From Dillenia suffruticosa (Eukaryota; Streptophyta; Magnoliopsida; Dilleniales; Dilleniaceae), in assembly GCA_033439265.1 (NCBI GenBank), contig JAVTVX010000035.1, positions 8,334,001 through 8,398,000 on the forward strand: a stretch of DNA of 64,000 bases, given 5' to 3'. The translations under genes were made by a program, and so were the position numbers. Each line of letters begins with the position of its first letter. Position 1 is the first letter of the stretch. Shown one piece after another: positions 36,602 through 47,346 of the stretch. The notes below the pieces were generated by a model. It saw only the letters and a program-made list of their open reading frames with translations, was not told the origin of the DNA and searched no databases.

Positions 36602-37833
36602 ATGGCTGCCACCAAACCAGCACCCCAAATTGTGATCTTCCCATTCATGTCACAAGGGCATACACTTCCGTTGCTAGACATAGCCAAAGAGCTATCTCGC
36701 CGGGGCCTTCAAGTCACCATCATCACAACCCCATCAAATGCAGAGTCCATCCAACCCTACATGGCCAAACACTCGCCAATTAGTCTCACTCTCCTCAGTT
36801 TCCCTTCCATTGAAGGTCTTCCCTTAGGTTGTGAGAACACATTGAAACTTCCCTCCAGAAACTTCATGGTCCCCTTCTTGACATCAACAAAAGTACTCAT
36901 ACAACAATTTCGACAAGTCCTGAAGCAAATGATCAATGAAGGGTCAAAGCCTATTTGTGTGATCTCAGATTTCTTCCTAGGTTGGACTATGGATGTTTGT
37001 TTTGAATTTGGGATCCCTAGGACGGTGTTCGATGGTACGGCTGCTTTATCCATGGCCATTTCTTGGTCATTGGACATTACAAAGTTACAGGAGACTGTAA
37101 CTTCTGATGCAGAACCCATCCATTTTGCAGGAAAAGAACTGCCTTTCACCGTGACAAAATCAGACTTTCCTGGTCTTGATTTAATCATCAATGATTCACC
37201 AATGAGTAAACTCCTTGCAGAGAGTGGAGAAACTGAGGCTAAAAGCTGGGGTGTGCTTATGAACACCTTTGTCGAGCTAGAGGCATCTCACTTAACACTC
37301 CTAGAAACGATCTTCAAAAATGGAGCCAAGGCTTGGCCTGTAGGTCCTTTACTTCTGTACAATGAAGAAAGCCAAAGCAATGACAACATATCTTCATCTA
37401 CCAAAGCCTGTTTAGCCTGGCTAGATAGTTTCATCAAAAAACCAGCTTCAGTGCTCTATGCCTCATTTGGGTCACAGGCATTCTTGTCTGACAAAGACCT
37501 TGATGAAATAGGTTATGGTTTGGAGTCGTCTGGACACCATTTCTTGTGGCTTGTGAGTTCAAGGACCTGGAGTCCACCAGAAGGATTGGAAGATAGGGTA
37601 AGAGGCAGAGGAATGATAATGAGAGATTGGATTGAGCAACGGCAAGTGTTGTCTCACAGCGCAATTGGTGGATTCTTGAGCCATTGTGGTTGGAACTCAG
37701 GGGAGGAGAAAAGGGGGAAGAAGTGTGGGCGAGGGCTGCAGAGTTGAGAAAATTAGCCAAGGATGCTTTGAAAGAAGGTGGATCTTCTTATAATAAGTTG
37801 ACAGAACTTATTGACATATTGAAGGCAATGTAG
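36602..37833 (+). pseudogene. Family-1 UDP-glycosyltransferase with an internal C-terminal deletion and frameshift
   Basis: The N-terminal acceptor domain looks intact: MSQGHTLPLLDIAKELSRRG carries the catalytic His (residue 20), and VISDFFLGW holds the partner Asp (residue 123). The sugar-donor domain starts normally (SVLYASFGSQ at 284-293), and the PSPG box opens at W343 and runs to HCGWNS (361-366). There it breaks: from about 37700 the frame reads GEEKRGKKCGRGLQS and stops at 37747. Another frame continues with GGEKGEEVWARAAELRKLAK and ends at TAG 37831-37833, which is a normal UGT C-terminus. About 70 codons are missing, including the second half of the 44-residue PSPG box that binds UDP-sugar. 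A typical UGT is 460-490 residues. The motif PFMSQGHTLPLL and the RDW-EQRQVLSH region suggest a UGT90/UGT92-type enzyme, but this is not certain. The gene is probably inactive. A TE lies on each side (MITE upstream, SINE downstream). Confidence 0.85.
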
Positions 37834-38033
37834 GAAAATGTTACAATAGGTGTTTCTGTGGGGTTTTTTTCATTTTTATTATTATTATTTGATTTATCGC
37901 CTTGCCTTCCATCCTCTAGCACCGGACAATGGCCATGCAATTTCTTCCATGATAGTACTATTTTGCGAATGTGAACCTTCTTTTACTTGAAGATGGGCCT
38001 TGGCGGTAAAAATGCCCCAATGTGACCTAGTAG

Positions 38034-38258
38034 TCACATGTTTAAGTCTTTTTTTTTTATTATTATTATACCAATCAATATGTGAGATCATATTCTGACT
38101 AATCCGATTTGAGACTTGTAGTGACTCATTTAAAAGGACTATCCTCCCAACGTAGTTTTTTCTATATCCAAACCACAGTCAAATTCATAAACTTGATTTA
38201 AGGATTTAACATCACATCCCACTAAATCAATTATACGTAGGTATCACATGTTTAAGTC
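38034..38258 (-). mobile_element. tRNA-derived SINE, family A, with perfect 15-bp target-site duplication
   Basis: TCACATGTTTAAGTC occurs exactly at 38034-38048 and 38244-38258. The body between (195 bp) reads on the minus strand from a tRNA-like head (AGTGGGATGTGATGTTAAAT) through TTGGGAGGATAGTCC and CGGATTAGTCAGAATATGAT to an A-rich (TAATAATAA-type) tail. It matches the copy at 58684-58904 along its length. The perfect duplication implies a fairly recent insertion. Confidence 0.9.
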
Positions 38259-38290
38259 ATTGAAAAAAGAGGTTAAATGCCTGAAGAACA

Positions 38291-38464
38291 ACTAATAAGG
38301 CCTTAGAAAAGCATGGTTCTCCTGACAGGGATGAAAAACCAATGGTACATTTTAACAAATACTAAAGGCTAATAAGGCCCTCACCAAAAAAAAAAAAAAA
38401 TACTAATAAGGCCTGAGAAAAGCCTGGTTCTCCTGACGGATGAAAAACTAATGGTACATTTTAC
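38291..38464 (+). repeat. Two-copy direct repeat, 111 bp offset
   Basis: ACTAATAAGGCC starts at 38291 and 38402. Both copies continue with GAGAAAAGC or TAGAAAAGC, TGGTTCTCCTGAC and AATGGTACATTTTA, with few differences. They are separated by a 15-base A run (38386-38400). Confidence 0.9.
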
Positions 38465-40856
38465 ATATAAAAAAGTATGTGCCGTTTAATTGTTCCTTTG
38501 AAACCAAGAAAGAACCAAATACATTTCACCAAAAAAATAAAAAAAGAACCAAATACAAACCTAATGGACGATTTATTCATTTCAGTCCTTATTTTCCTCT
38601 GTTAGTGCTTTGGCCCCTAGTGCATCAAACCTACTTAGCAACAGAGAATGGTACAAAGCCCAAACTTGACTTTTTCACACAGACAAAATTTCAAAATCAG
38701 TTGATAATTAATTAAGCCAAAATCTGGGTCCTAATTGCCAAATTAGTCGAATAATAACAGCAGCCAATTCCTCCGGTGGCAAGGCAAGTTAGAAATGAAT
38801 CCATTTCCCTGGAAATTTATCATATTTTCTCCATCTCAAACACTTCATGTCGTTCATCAAGATGCTCCCTATGTACTTTCCACAAGTTCATAAAAGCCTA
38901 CCCGATCGAGTAGTTGACAATGTAAAATCTGAAAAACAGGAAAACGAGAATCAAAAGAGGGCCAGTCTGATAGTTCCTCGACACCCTTCTTACTTTTGAT
39001 CATATCAAATCGACTTTTTTTTTGACATTTCCACGAATACCGCACGACCGCTCCATCCACTTTAACCTCTAGGCCAGAAGGTTTCATTTGAACCTACTAG
39101 CAGATTCGAAGTGCGTGCCTGCTTAACCACACAGAGAGTGTAGGCCCAATTATAAACCAGCAAAACCATTGTTGTCATCAAAAGGGCAATATCAAAACAA
39201 TGAATCAGGCAATTTTTAAAAGACCAACAACCAAAGTTCATATAGAAGAAATCCATATTTTTCCCACAACTGCAAATCCACAAATCAGAATAAGGGTAAA
39301 TAAGTCTTAAGACAGGAGAAGGACGAAACAATTTGTTCCTTCAACTGGTTGCATCTAGAAACAACCATCTTTCATACCGGGCTATCATTTCCAATATCAA
39401 CCAATTTAGAGACACATTACAGTCACGTCAATGCCTAGACTAGCTGGATCACAAATTTCATACCCAAGTTTCTAAGAAGCAACAATAACACATGAGAATT
39501 AGGCAACTCTAAATCAATATAAGGTGGGGAAGATATAAAACCTTAAGGTAGGACCACAGCATACAGTCCAGAGTCTATTCGAGAGTGTGATGCAAAGCAA
39601 TCCAAACCACTTGCAGATGGTCCCTACAAGGAGACGCATGTTAGCACAATCAAGCACATTTGTATACCCTAAACTTCAACATTTTCCCAATGAAAGGAAT
39701 TTCTTCGAAAAATGATACCAATGCAAATTGTCATTGTGCAGATTCTAGTGAATCATCATATCATTTGTTGATCCACACAAGGATGGGGTCAAACTATCAG
39801 ACCCAAAGAAACAATTATAAAATCACCACCATATTTGAAGTTCAACAGGTTAGAGATTCAAAGCCCAAATGATAAGGTAATATGATAAGGTAATTTGCAA
39901 CGGAACCAGTCTAGTCTAGAGGTGAAACAACAAGATGATGACCCTGCTGGGGCTGGTAGCGGTAGAAGTGGGTATGACACTCTTTTTAATTATATGACCT
40001 TAATAAAATAGCATGGTACAAAAGATATCAGCAAAAGTTACCATGTGGTATGTTGTTCAACTTTTAGGATTAGTAATCAGACAAGGAAATGGTACCAGAA
40101 TTGACTCCAGTGAGTTAAAGGCATCGATATATTCATGCACATAGCCACAATAACATATCATGACAAGGGTTACAATAATAACTTGATAGCTAAAATGGAG
40201 CCTGGAAGCTATGCCATATGAGGATCCTAGGGCATTGTTGTTTAAAGTTGTTTCCAACCATTCTATTCTCATAGAAATCTAGAATATCAAAGTCCTAAAT
40301 TTTACGCACCTTAACTCTTCAAAACAGCAAGTTCCAAATCATCTCTACCGAAACACAAGCCATGCTACACAATCAGTAGAAAGAGAAAAAATTATATAAA
40401 AGTATATAATATGTCAAAGATAATTCAGAAAATATTTCAAATAGTCTACCACTCCACAAAAAGCCTCCTATTTCCTTAACCATTGCAAGATCACCTATAG
40501 CAAAGTACCAAAGAAAAAATGCACCCTAGAAACCAAATCTCTAGGAACAATATGGAAAGAAAATCTTAAGCATAGCTCATAGACTAAAATTTACTTAATA
40601 ATTCACCCTGGCCATATAGCATGATTGTGCATAATAAAATCATATCAAACCAAGTAACCCAACTCATAAAAAGCTGATAGTTAATGGAATTCCATCATTC
40701 GACAGATTTAATCAGACGTTAGAGCTTTAGAAAGCCCTATCATTCAAATTTTATATTGAATTTCTTATCTTTCAAAATAAGAGAAGCAATAAAGAGACAC
40801 AAATTCTCCAGTAGAAGACAAATCTCCAGTAGAAGCCAAGCGGGTCCCCAAAATAT

Positions 40857-40858
<2 letters not shown>

Positions 40859-40890
<32 letters not shown>
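40859..40890. repeat. (AC)16 microsatellite
   Basis: Perfect AC dinucleotide repeat. Confidence 0.95.
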
Positions 40891-40894
<4 letters not shown>

Positions 40895-41477
40895 CAACCA
40901 ATGACCACAAGCAACCACTTATTAACATAATTCGCGTAAACAAGATGAGTTCAATCCACAAGATTTTAGTGACTATTACCCTCTCAAAAGCCCACAAACA
41001 AATAACAAGTTCAATACAATTTCAGAATTCAGGTTGAGAATCCAATGAGCACAGAACAATGGGAAGCTTGTCTAATCCCTCCACTCAACAGATTCAACAG
41101 TTCCTGGCATCCACTGCTTATGACATAACAAAGGCCTGTCCTCAACTCAAAAATCTATTGAATTTCAATCAATTCAAGTGCTCCACCATTATTTAATGCA
41201 TCAAATTGTGACGTTGACACTTCTTAAAATTAGGGGAAAAAAATTATAATAGCCACGAGGAAATCGAAATTCCTACACTTAAGAAAATAATAAAATCATC
41301 AACAAGAACAAAAGTGAATTAATTGATAAAACTAGCACCAAATGATGGACTGAAGGTGAGAACCAACTACAGAACAAAAATATATACAAAAATTAACTAT
41401 AGGGAACTTCAAAATTCCTAAAAATTTCTTACAAAGTTATTGTAACCCACCAAATGCCAAAGCCCCAAAAGATCAAA

Positions 41478-42020
41478 TTATTCATTCAATTCGACATGAC
41501 ATCGACAAATAGGGCAAGCAGCGACTTTAATCAACCATTTATCAACACAATTAGAGTGAAAAACATGCCTACAACCCTCAAGCCTTCTCAGAAAGTCTCC
41601 ATCTTCAAAACCTTCCAAGCAAACCACACATTCCACACAAGCCCATGATTCTTCAATTTGGGAAAAGATGAACAGCGGAAGCTTGTTCACGTCTTCAATT
41701 GAGAGACCCGAATTAGGGTTTTCTTGGTCCGAATCGGAGATTGGAGAGATGATGAAGTGGCGGTGGCGGCGATGGCGACGGTGGAGGGCACCGCCGGCGA
41801 AGCATATGTGGAGGAGAAAGATGGCGGCGATGCCAACGAATATGAAGAAGAGTGAAACTACGAAGATCATCACTAGTGCTTTGAGGATTAAAGAGAGAAT
41901 TTTAGGGTTGGGCTTTGCAGAGCTGCGACGGAGCTGAAGGTGAGACTCAGCCGTGGCGGTGATGATCGGGGGTTGGAAATTGGAGTTTTGGATGACGTCA
42001 TCTTCGTCGTCTCTGGTCAT
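41478..42020 (-). CDS. ATL-type RING-H2 finger protein (probable E3 ubiquitin ligase), 180 aa
   Basis: Single-exon frame starting MTRDDEDDVIQ. One hydrophobic segment spans residues 44-72 (LILKALVMIFVVSLFFIFVG), which would anchor the protein in a membrane. A His/Arg-rich stretch follows (HRRHRRHRH). The GLSIEDVNKLPLF segment (105-117) corresponds to the GLD motif of ATL proteins. The RING-H2 zinc ligands are C131, C134, C150, H152, H155, C158, C169 and C172, with the W-L spacing of the family (KWLIKVAACPIC). Such proteins bind E2 enzymes and ubiquitinate substrates, often in stress or defence signalling. The C-terminus ends eight residues after the last Cys, so this is a minimal ATL. The 5' leader carries a GT/GA microsatellite. 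The specific ATL member was not determined. Confidence 0.9.
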   Translation of the reverse strand: MTRDDEDDVIQNSNFQPPIITATAESHLQLRRSSAKPNPKILSLILKALVMIFVVSLFFIFVGIAAIFLLHICFAGGALHRRHRRHRHFIISPISDSDQENPNSGLSIEDVNKLPLFIFSQIEESWACVECVVCLEGFEDGDFLRRLEGCRHVFHSNCVDKWLIKVAACPICRCHVELNE

Positions 42021-42094
42021 TCGAACTTTTGAATATTAGAAGCAAATGAAAGAAGTCCCTGGGAAAATTCCCGTTTAGAATGAAGTGACTAAGT

Positions 42095-42130
<36 letters not shown>

Positions 42131-43625
42131 TGATGGGAGAAACAGAGAAGACCCCGGTTTAGGGTTGTTTGGGGTATTCCGGAATGCCGGAACGTCGTTT
42201 TGGAACATCGTTTTGTCGGTTTAGGGATGCGAGTTTTGGATGGTAGACAACGCACCTTGAAGAGAATGTTAATTTAAAAAAAAAAAAAAAGAAAAAGATA
42301 TTTACATTCAAGTCGTAACGTTTGACCCATTTTCCCATTCAATCTTATTATTATTTTGTTTTTATTTTTCTATTTGAATTCTAAATGTTTAAATTAGTTC
42401 ATAATTTTAGTTCATAATTTCAGTACCATAATGGAATCATTAGCAATCATAAAATCAATTGTTAATTAAATAAATTACATTATATTTTATGTGGTGTTAA
42501 TACGATTGTCAATACACTTCGATTGAGTTATAAAGCTTGTAATTTTTTTTTTAAATCATGAACATTTTCACTTAGTTAAAATTTTGATACTACCATAAAA
42601 TTTCAAGCAACATCATGCATTTAACTATTAAATAAGCTGCATAACACTAAATCTTTAATTTTTGTTTTAAGGTTGTAAGGTATACACTTAGTTGAAAATG
42701 AATTACTAGGTTGAAACATTTGCCTATTGCGACTAAAATATCATCTAGCATTGGAGTTTTTGAAGAAATTGACTTTTTTTTTTGTTTTACATAAAAAAAA
42801 TTCAAATTTAAGATTTTTTAAGAAAAATGTATTATATCAGCTAACATATATAAGTTTCTGGAAAATTCTTGGGGTTTTCTAAGGAGTCGCATGAGAGGCC
42901 CTGAGTAACCGGTTAATGTTCAATTAACCGATCATTGCGGATGAGGAAGAAGGGCTAAAGAAAAGAAATTATTCATTGCCTATGAATATTTGGGTTTCGC
43001 CCTTAATCAAGAATTGATTGATTGTACAGTTTCAATATACTTGACCGACTCGACGTATTAAAACCCAAAAATTAGCAATTAGCCTTACTTTCTTTGGCCC
43101 TCTTGGCGGCAGATGATGCCCGTGGTGGTCCACTATTCCTACGTACTCATTCCCACCTCAGAACTTTTAAATTTGTAGAATTTATATAAAAATAAATAAA
43201 TTTGTCGACTAAACTTGTCCTTGTACGGTGAATCTTTACTATTAATGGAAGAATAAGAATTAAAAAAAAAAAAGGAATGGGTTAGGAAAATTATTCAATG
43301 TGCCAGGGTGCATTGCGTCGATTAACATTATAACATTAATTCTGTTGCATTGTACAGTCCTCTTTATTAACTATAATAAATAAATAAATAAATAATCCTG
43401 TGAGCAAGAGCTGATGAAATCTCTTCTTTTAATATGCTTTCTTAGCTTTGAATTCTAAAAAAAAAAATTGGGATTGATTGAATTGGAAACGTATGTAAAC
43501 TTGCTCAATATTCACCATGAAGTAGCATTAAAAGTCATAAAAGAATAATTCTATTAAATCTAATTCTAATAAATTTTGTGCATATTAAATGTGCTAAAAT
43601 AAAAAGTACTTTGGGCGTGGGCGTC
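42021..43625. other. Intergenic region; promoter of the RING-H2 gene at its left edge
   Basis: The first 150-250 bases are the likely 5' UTR and promoter of the minus-strand RING-H2 gene. The rest is AT-rich with A runs, (AAT)n fragments (near 43376) and no recognisable coding sequence. Confidence 0.5.
42095..42129. repeat. Compound (TG)7(AG)11 microsatellite in the RING-H2 gene leader
   Basis: TG units run directly into AG units. On the minus strand this is a CT/CA-rich tract about 75-110 bases upstream of the ATG, a position where CT-rich leaders are common in plants. Confidence 0.9.
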
Positions 43626-43633
43626 TATAAAAG
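43626..43633 (+). promoter_or_regulatory. TATA box candidate of the EG45-like pseudogene
   Basis: TATAAAAG about 85 bases upstream of the ATG equivalent at 43717. The promoter core seems preserved although the coding part is broken. Confidence 0.45.
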
Positions 43634-43716
43634 GGACGACTCCTTATTATCGTAAACACTCAAGCTTTGATGGGGTTAATTCTTGATGGTAGAAATAATT
43701 TTCAACCTTTGTGAAA

Positions 43717-44166
43717 TGGCCATTAACGGTGGTATTGTTTTGGTGTTGAGCATTGCTCCAATTCCTCATTTCCTTTGTTTCTGCTGCACCAGGAATTGCT
43801 ACATTCTATACAAGTTATACTCACAAGCAATCTCTCTCTCTCTCATTAATCTCTCTCACCCTCTCTTTCTTTCTCGTCTCTACTTGGTAGCATCGGCATG
43901 CTACGGCAATACACCCCAAGGCACCATGATAACATCTGCGAGCGATACCTTATGGAACAATGGGGCCATGTGTGGGAAATTTTTCAGAGTGACATGCACA
44001 GGCCGTACAACCCGGTGCCGCACCCTTGTCACGACGGCAAGAGTGTGGTGGTGAAGGTTGTTGATCACTGCCCTGGATGCCAGAACACACTTGATCTCTC
44101 TAGACAAGCCTTTTCAACTATTGCTAATACTGTTGCCGGAGTCATCAAAATTGATTACGTCCGGTG
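43717..44166 (+). pseudogene. EG45-like / plant natriuretic peptide-like gene, dead tandem copy
   Basis: Aligns throughout with the intact gene at 47184-48060 but has three defects. First, a one-base insertion in the signal peptide region (GCTCCAATTCCTCATT at about 43756) throws AAPGIATFYTSYT out of frame with the ATG at 43717. Second, the exon 1 donor is lost: TATACTC is followed by ACAAGC where the intact gene has GTAAGG. Third, a one-base deletion in exon 2 (near 44006, ACAGGCCGTACAACCC versus ACAGGCCCAACAAACCC) shifts the frame after VTCTG. Both halves of exon 2 are otherwise well conserved (SACYGNTPQGTMITSASDTL and NPVPHPCHDGKSVVVKVVDH). The exon 2 acceptor and the next donor (CCG then GTGAGC) remain. 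It lies about 3.5 kb upstream of its functional paralogue on the same strand. Confidence 0.9.
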
Positions 44167-44364
44167 AGCCCCTTTCAACTTTAATTTTTTTTAATATATA
44201 ATTCTAGAGTGTTTGTCCTCCAAAATTAATTAAACACTCTATATGTTCATCAATTAACATTTTTTTCCTCTTTGAAAAATTTGCTGGGCCAGATTTTTTT
44301 TATGTTCTAGATGCCCTAAAATAAATGCTGACAGGAAGAGAAGTTAATTTCAGAAGGAATCGTT

Positions 44365-44505
44365 CAATTAGTTTAGTGATTTAATACTAATACTTCTTGA
44401 TAAGATATCGAATTTGAGTTTTGTATACCATAAAACAGATATAAAGAGAATTTTATTCTTTTAAACACTTAATCCGACTTGAACCGTTATTAAAAAAAAT
44501 TAAAA
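44365..44505 (+). mobile_element. Possible decayed family A SINE
   Basis: Order and wording resemble family A: AATTAGTTTAGTGATTTAAT, then TCTTGATAAGATATCGAATT, TTTTAAACACTTAATCCGAC and an A-rich end. No target-site duplication is visible, and homology is not secure by eye. Confidence 0.3.
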
Positions 44506-45249
44506 ATAATGATGTCACATTTTGTTGTTCAGGAAAAGAAAAGGATGTGACATTTTTTTACAAGGCATAAGCTTAAAAATAATAACAATAAAATTAGAAT
44601 TTTTTTTTTGTTATATCGTCGTTGTTGCTTTATCCGACTTGCATGGACCGGATTTCGCATGTTTATGCTTCTATTGCAGAAAGGGCTCTTTACTCAGCAC
44701 CAAATATGAATAAAACAAGAATGAAAGGCTTTTTGTTCCTATGTTCAAATCAAGGTTGTCAATTCTTGTTCTATTTTGATCAGAGTAATCGGAATATCTT
44801 CATTCCATTAAAAAAAAAAAAAGGAATAAATTTCTTCTCATTTAGTATCTTGATCCATTTCGGAAATTTCGATCAAATATCAACAGAATGTCCCGGATAC
44901 ATTCTCCTTACTTCGTTTTGGGATAAATTTGTAATTTTAGTAAAAGATTGTGGTAAGATTATAATTTAATTTATGAAGAACTTAAACCATAATTTTATAT
45001 TAATGAGAAAGATGATATATGATACTTGCCCCTTTTGTATTAAAATATTTTAATTTCTCAATATTTTGACATTTTATCTATATAAAATTAATTTAAGCAT
45101 TTTTTTTTAGTTTTGACTATTTAGAAATGTTTTAAATATTAAAACTTATTTTCAGATACTTGATAATGCATTTTTATTGCAATTATAAAAATTTATTTTT
45201 AGAATTGAATTATATCTAGGAAAATTGAATTAACATTTTCAATTACATA

Positions 45250-45254
<5 letters not shown>

Positions 45255-45283
<29 letters not shown>
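45255..45283. repeat. (TA)14 microsatellite
   Basis: Alternating TA in the spacer between the EG45-like copies. Confidence 0.9.
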
Positions 45284-45286
<3 letters not shown>

Positions 45287-45599
45287 ATTCCAAATTGAAA
45301 TATTCCACGTATTAATAAGAAAACTAGAATGCAACTAAAACTGCAATCGGAAGGAAAATAGATCAAATCAGTGCAACCAAACTTAATTGATTTGAGAAAT
45401 AAAGCGTGTTAGCAATTATGCAGAAGTATACACTTATGATATATCTTTACTTCAAAATTTTAGATTCAACTAGTTCCATGAGTGTACACAAGGTGTTGCC
45501 TAAATTCACACACTCATATCTAGTAATATGAGAGGTAATGTATTTACACAAATTTGATGTAACCCTCTTTTTTCATACTCTTCCAATATGCCAATGAAC

Positions 45600-45835
45600 A
45601 TCAGGTCAATCTGTAGATAAGTTGACTTAACTGGATGTGGATTGATTCAACTAAATGTGAGTTTGAGTATTTTTAAACATGATTGAGTTTCGACTTTCGT
45701 TAGGAGTATCGGACTTTATGTGTATGGAGCGTTTCCCATTGGGAGATCCGCCTTCCAAAAGAAGCCGCTATAGTGTCGATCCGGATTAATTGAAGCGAAA
45801 TCTTAGATACCGGGTATTGTCCAAAACATAATATT
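45600..45835 (+). mobile_element. SINE-like dispersed repeat, family B, copy 2
   Basis: Matches the minus strand of 2033-2240 over about 190 bases: ATTGATTCAACTAAATGTGA, GGAGTATCGGACTTTATG, TGTATGGAGCG and GAAATCTTAGATACCGGG, then an A-rich tail of about 12 bases ending at 45846. It is non-coding. The left boundary is uncertain. Confidence 0.6.
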
Positions 45836-46201
45836 AAAAAAAAAAAGATACGAGCAACCATGGTTCAATCTAAAGGCTTAAGGAGGGAGGTGAGACCCCC
45901 CCCCCTTCCCCAAAAAAAAAAGAGAGCTTATTTCTTTTTTTTTAGCTTCTAAAAAGAAATGGAAAATTTCTTCTTTCCTTTTTAGGGTGACTAAATTATG
46001 TGGGAAATAAATAAATCTTTTTTATAACATTAGCAAGACTTTTTAGTAGGTATCGACTATTTTGTACAAGTTATCAAGTTATTATTGTTTTATTAATTTA
46101 TTGATGATCCATTAATGGTAGGACTTGATTCATTATTTTTATAAAGTTAAATTCCTATTTGTTATATTTGTAAAATTTGAGACTATTAATGTCATATAAT
46201 G

Positions 46202-46413
46202 AAGTCTGAAACCAACCGATGATCAATTAGATTAGTGGAATATGGTGGTACATTCCTTAATCAAGATCTCAGATTTTATTCGCGACTTGAGTATAAAGCA
46301 GATTATGTTAAGAGTAACCCCTTAAATGGATCATTGCAAGTCTCAAATTAGATTATTCTAAGTATGATTTCATATACCAGTTAATATAATAACAAAAGAA
46401 AAAGTTTGAAACC
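46202..46413 (+). mobile_element. tRNA-derived SINE, family A, with near-perfect 12-bp target-site duplication
   Basis: Flanks are AAGTCTGAAACC (46202-46213) and AAGTTTGAAACC (46402-46413), one mismatch. The 188 bp body runs from AACCGATGATCAATTAGATT through AATGGATCATTGCAAGTCTC and TTCTAAGTATGATTTCATAC to an A-rich end, colinear with the copies at 38.0 and 58.7 kb (which are in the opposite orientation). Confidence 0.8.
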
Positions 46414-47063
46414 TTATTTTTAAGATTTTTGACATGATTTAAGACCTTGTCACGTAGAATTGGCTTTTGGAAATACAAAAGAAAACTTTAATTAAAACGA
46501 AGAAAGCTCAACTTTATGATTATTATACTCCTAAAAAATTAGGTCAATGTAATTTGAAATTGATTATAATAATAACATTGTAAAATTTTTTAGTGTAATG
46601 ATGTAAATTTTGCGCCAAAAGTTACAATTAATGAACAACAATAATAAAATAAATTAGGGTGGCCAAACAAAAAAAAAATAGAGTAAATCTCTATAAGTAT
46701 TAATGCCAGACCAAATATATTATTCTATAAATAGTAGGCGAATAAATGACTAAAATGACAATATTGAGCAATTTTGATTTTAAATTTTTTTCCCCTTTTA
46801 ATCTTGTCGAGTATGGAATTTGGGTGGCTAGTAAATAAATGCAATTTAAGAATGGTTTTTCTTAATTAGGTAAAACCACATTTTATATTGAAAATTTTGC
46901 TTAATTACTTTTTAAGTAATCTCACTGATTACTTGGCAAAAAAGTGATAAATATGGATAAGAAGTGAAGTCCCAACGCATATTAATTACATTAAATCTAA
47001 ACCATATTCTATAATTAGTATTTTAATTAAATCTAGAAGAAGAATTAGAAATACGTGGTCTTC

Positions 47064-47070
47064 TATAAAT
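47064..47070 (+). promoter_or_regulatory. TATA box candidate of the intact EG45-like gene
   Basis: TATAAAT about 114 bases upstream of the ATG. Confidence 0.45.
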
Positions 47071-47183
47071 TGATCTCTCTTTGAGCCATCCATCAGAGCA
47101 TACATGCGTTGTGAAACAGAGTTGGAAAATTAGATTGAAGTGTGATATATTGTTGTTTACTTTCATTAGTCAAACAAACTTAA

Positions 47184-47304
47184 ATGGGTAGAATGGCTAT
47201 TAACAGTGGCATAATCATGTTGCTAGGCATTGCCACAATCCTCATGTCCTTGGCCTCTGCTGCGCCTGGGATTGCTACATTTTACACAAGCTATACTCGT
47301 AAGG

Positions 47305-47346
<42 letters not shown>

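Larger units (their letters stand above)
37834..41477. other. Intergenic region; no clear gene
   Basis: It contains the 3' flank of the glycosyltransferase remnant, a SINE (38034-38258), a local 111-bp-offset duplication and an (AC)16 tract. 38.8-41.4 kb is less AT-rich and looks like UTR or intron sequence, possibly the 3' side of the RING-H2 gene at 41478. A minus-strand frame at 38869-39087 is protein-like but unidentified. Confidence 0.5.
44167..47063. other. Spacer between the two EG45-like copies
   Basis: No gene was recognised. It contains two SINE-family insertions (45600-45835 and 46202-46413), a possible decayed SINE (44365-44505), a (TA)n tract and a poly-C run of 13 (45896-45908). 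An open frame at 44622-44969 is discussed among the rejected items. Confidence 0.55.

Noticed and set aside
38869-39087. Minus-strand frame MKPSGLEVKVDGAVVRYSWK and onward
   Set aside because: It looks mildly protein-like but has no recognised domain, no partner exons and no conserved context.
44622-44969. 115-codon plus-strand frame, considered as an organelle-derived fragment
   Set aside because: I could not match it to any plastid or mitochondrial gene, and it contains homopolymer runs. A search against organelle genomes would settle it.
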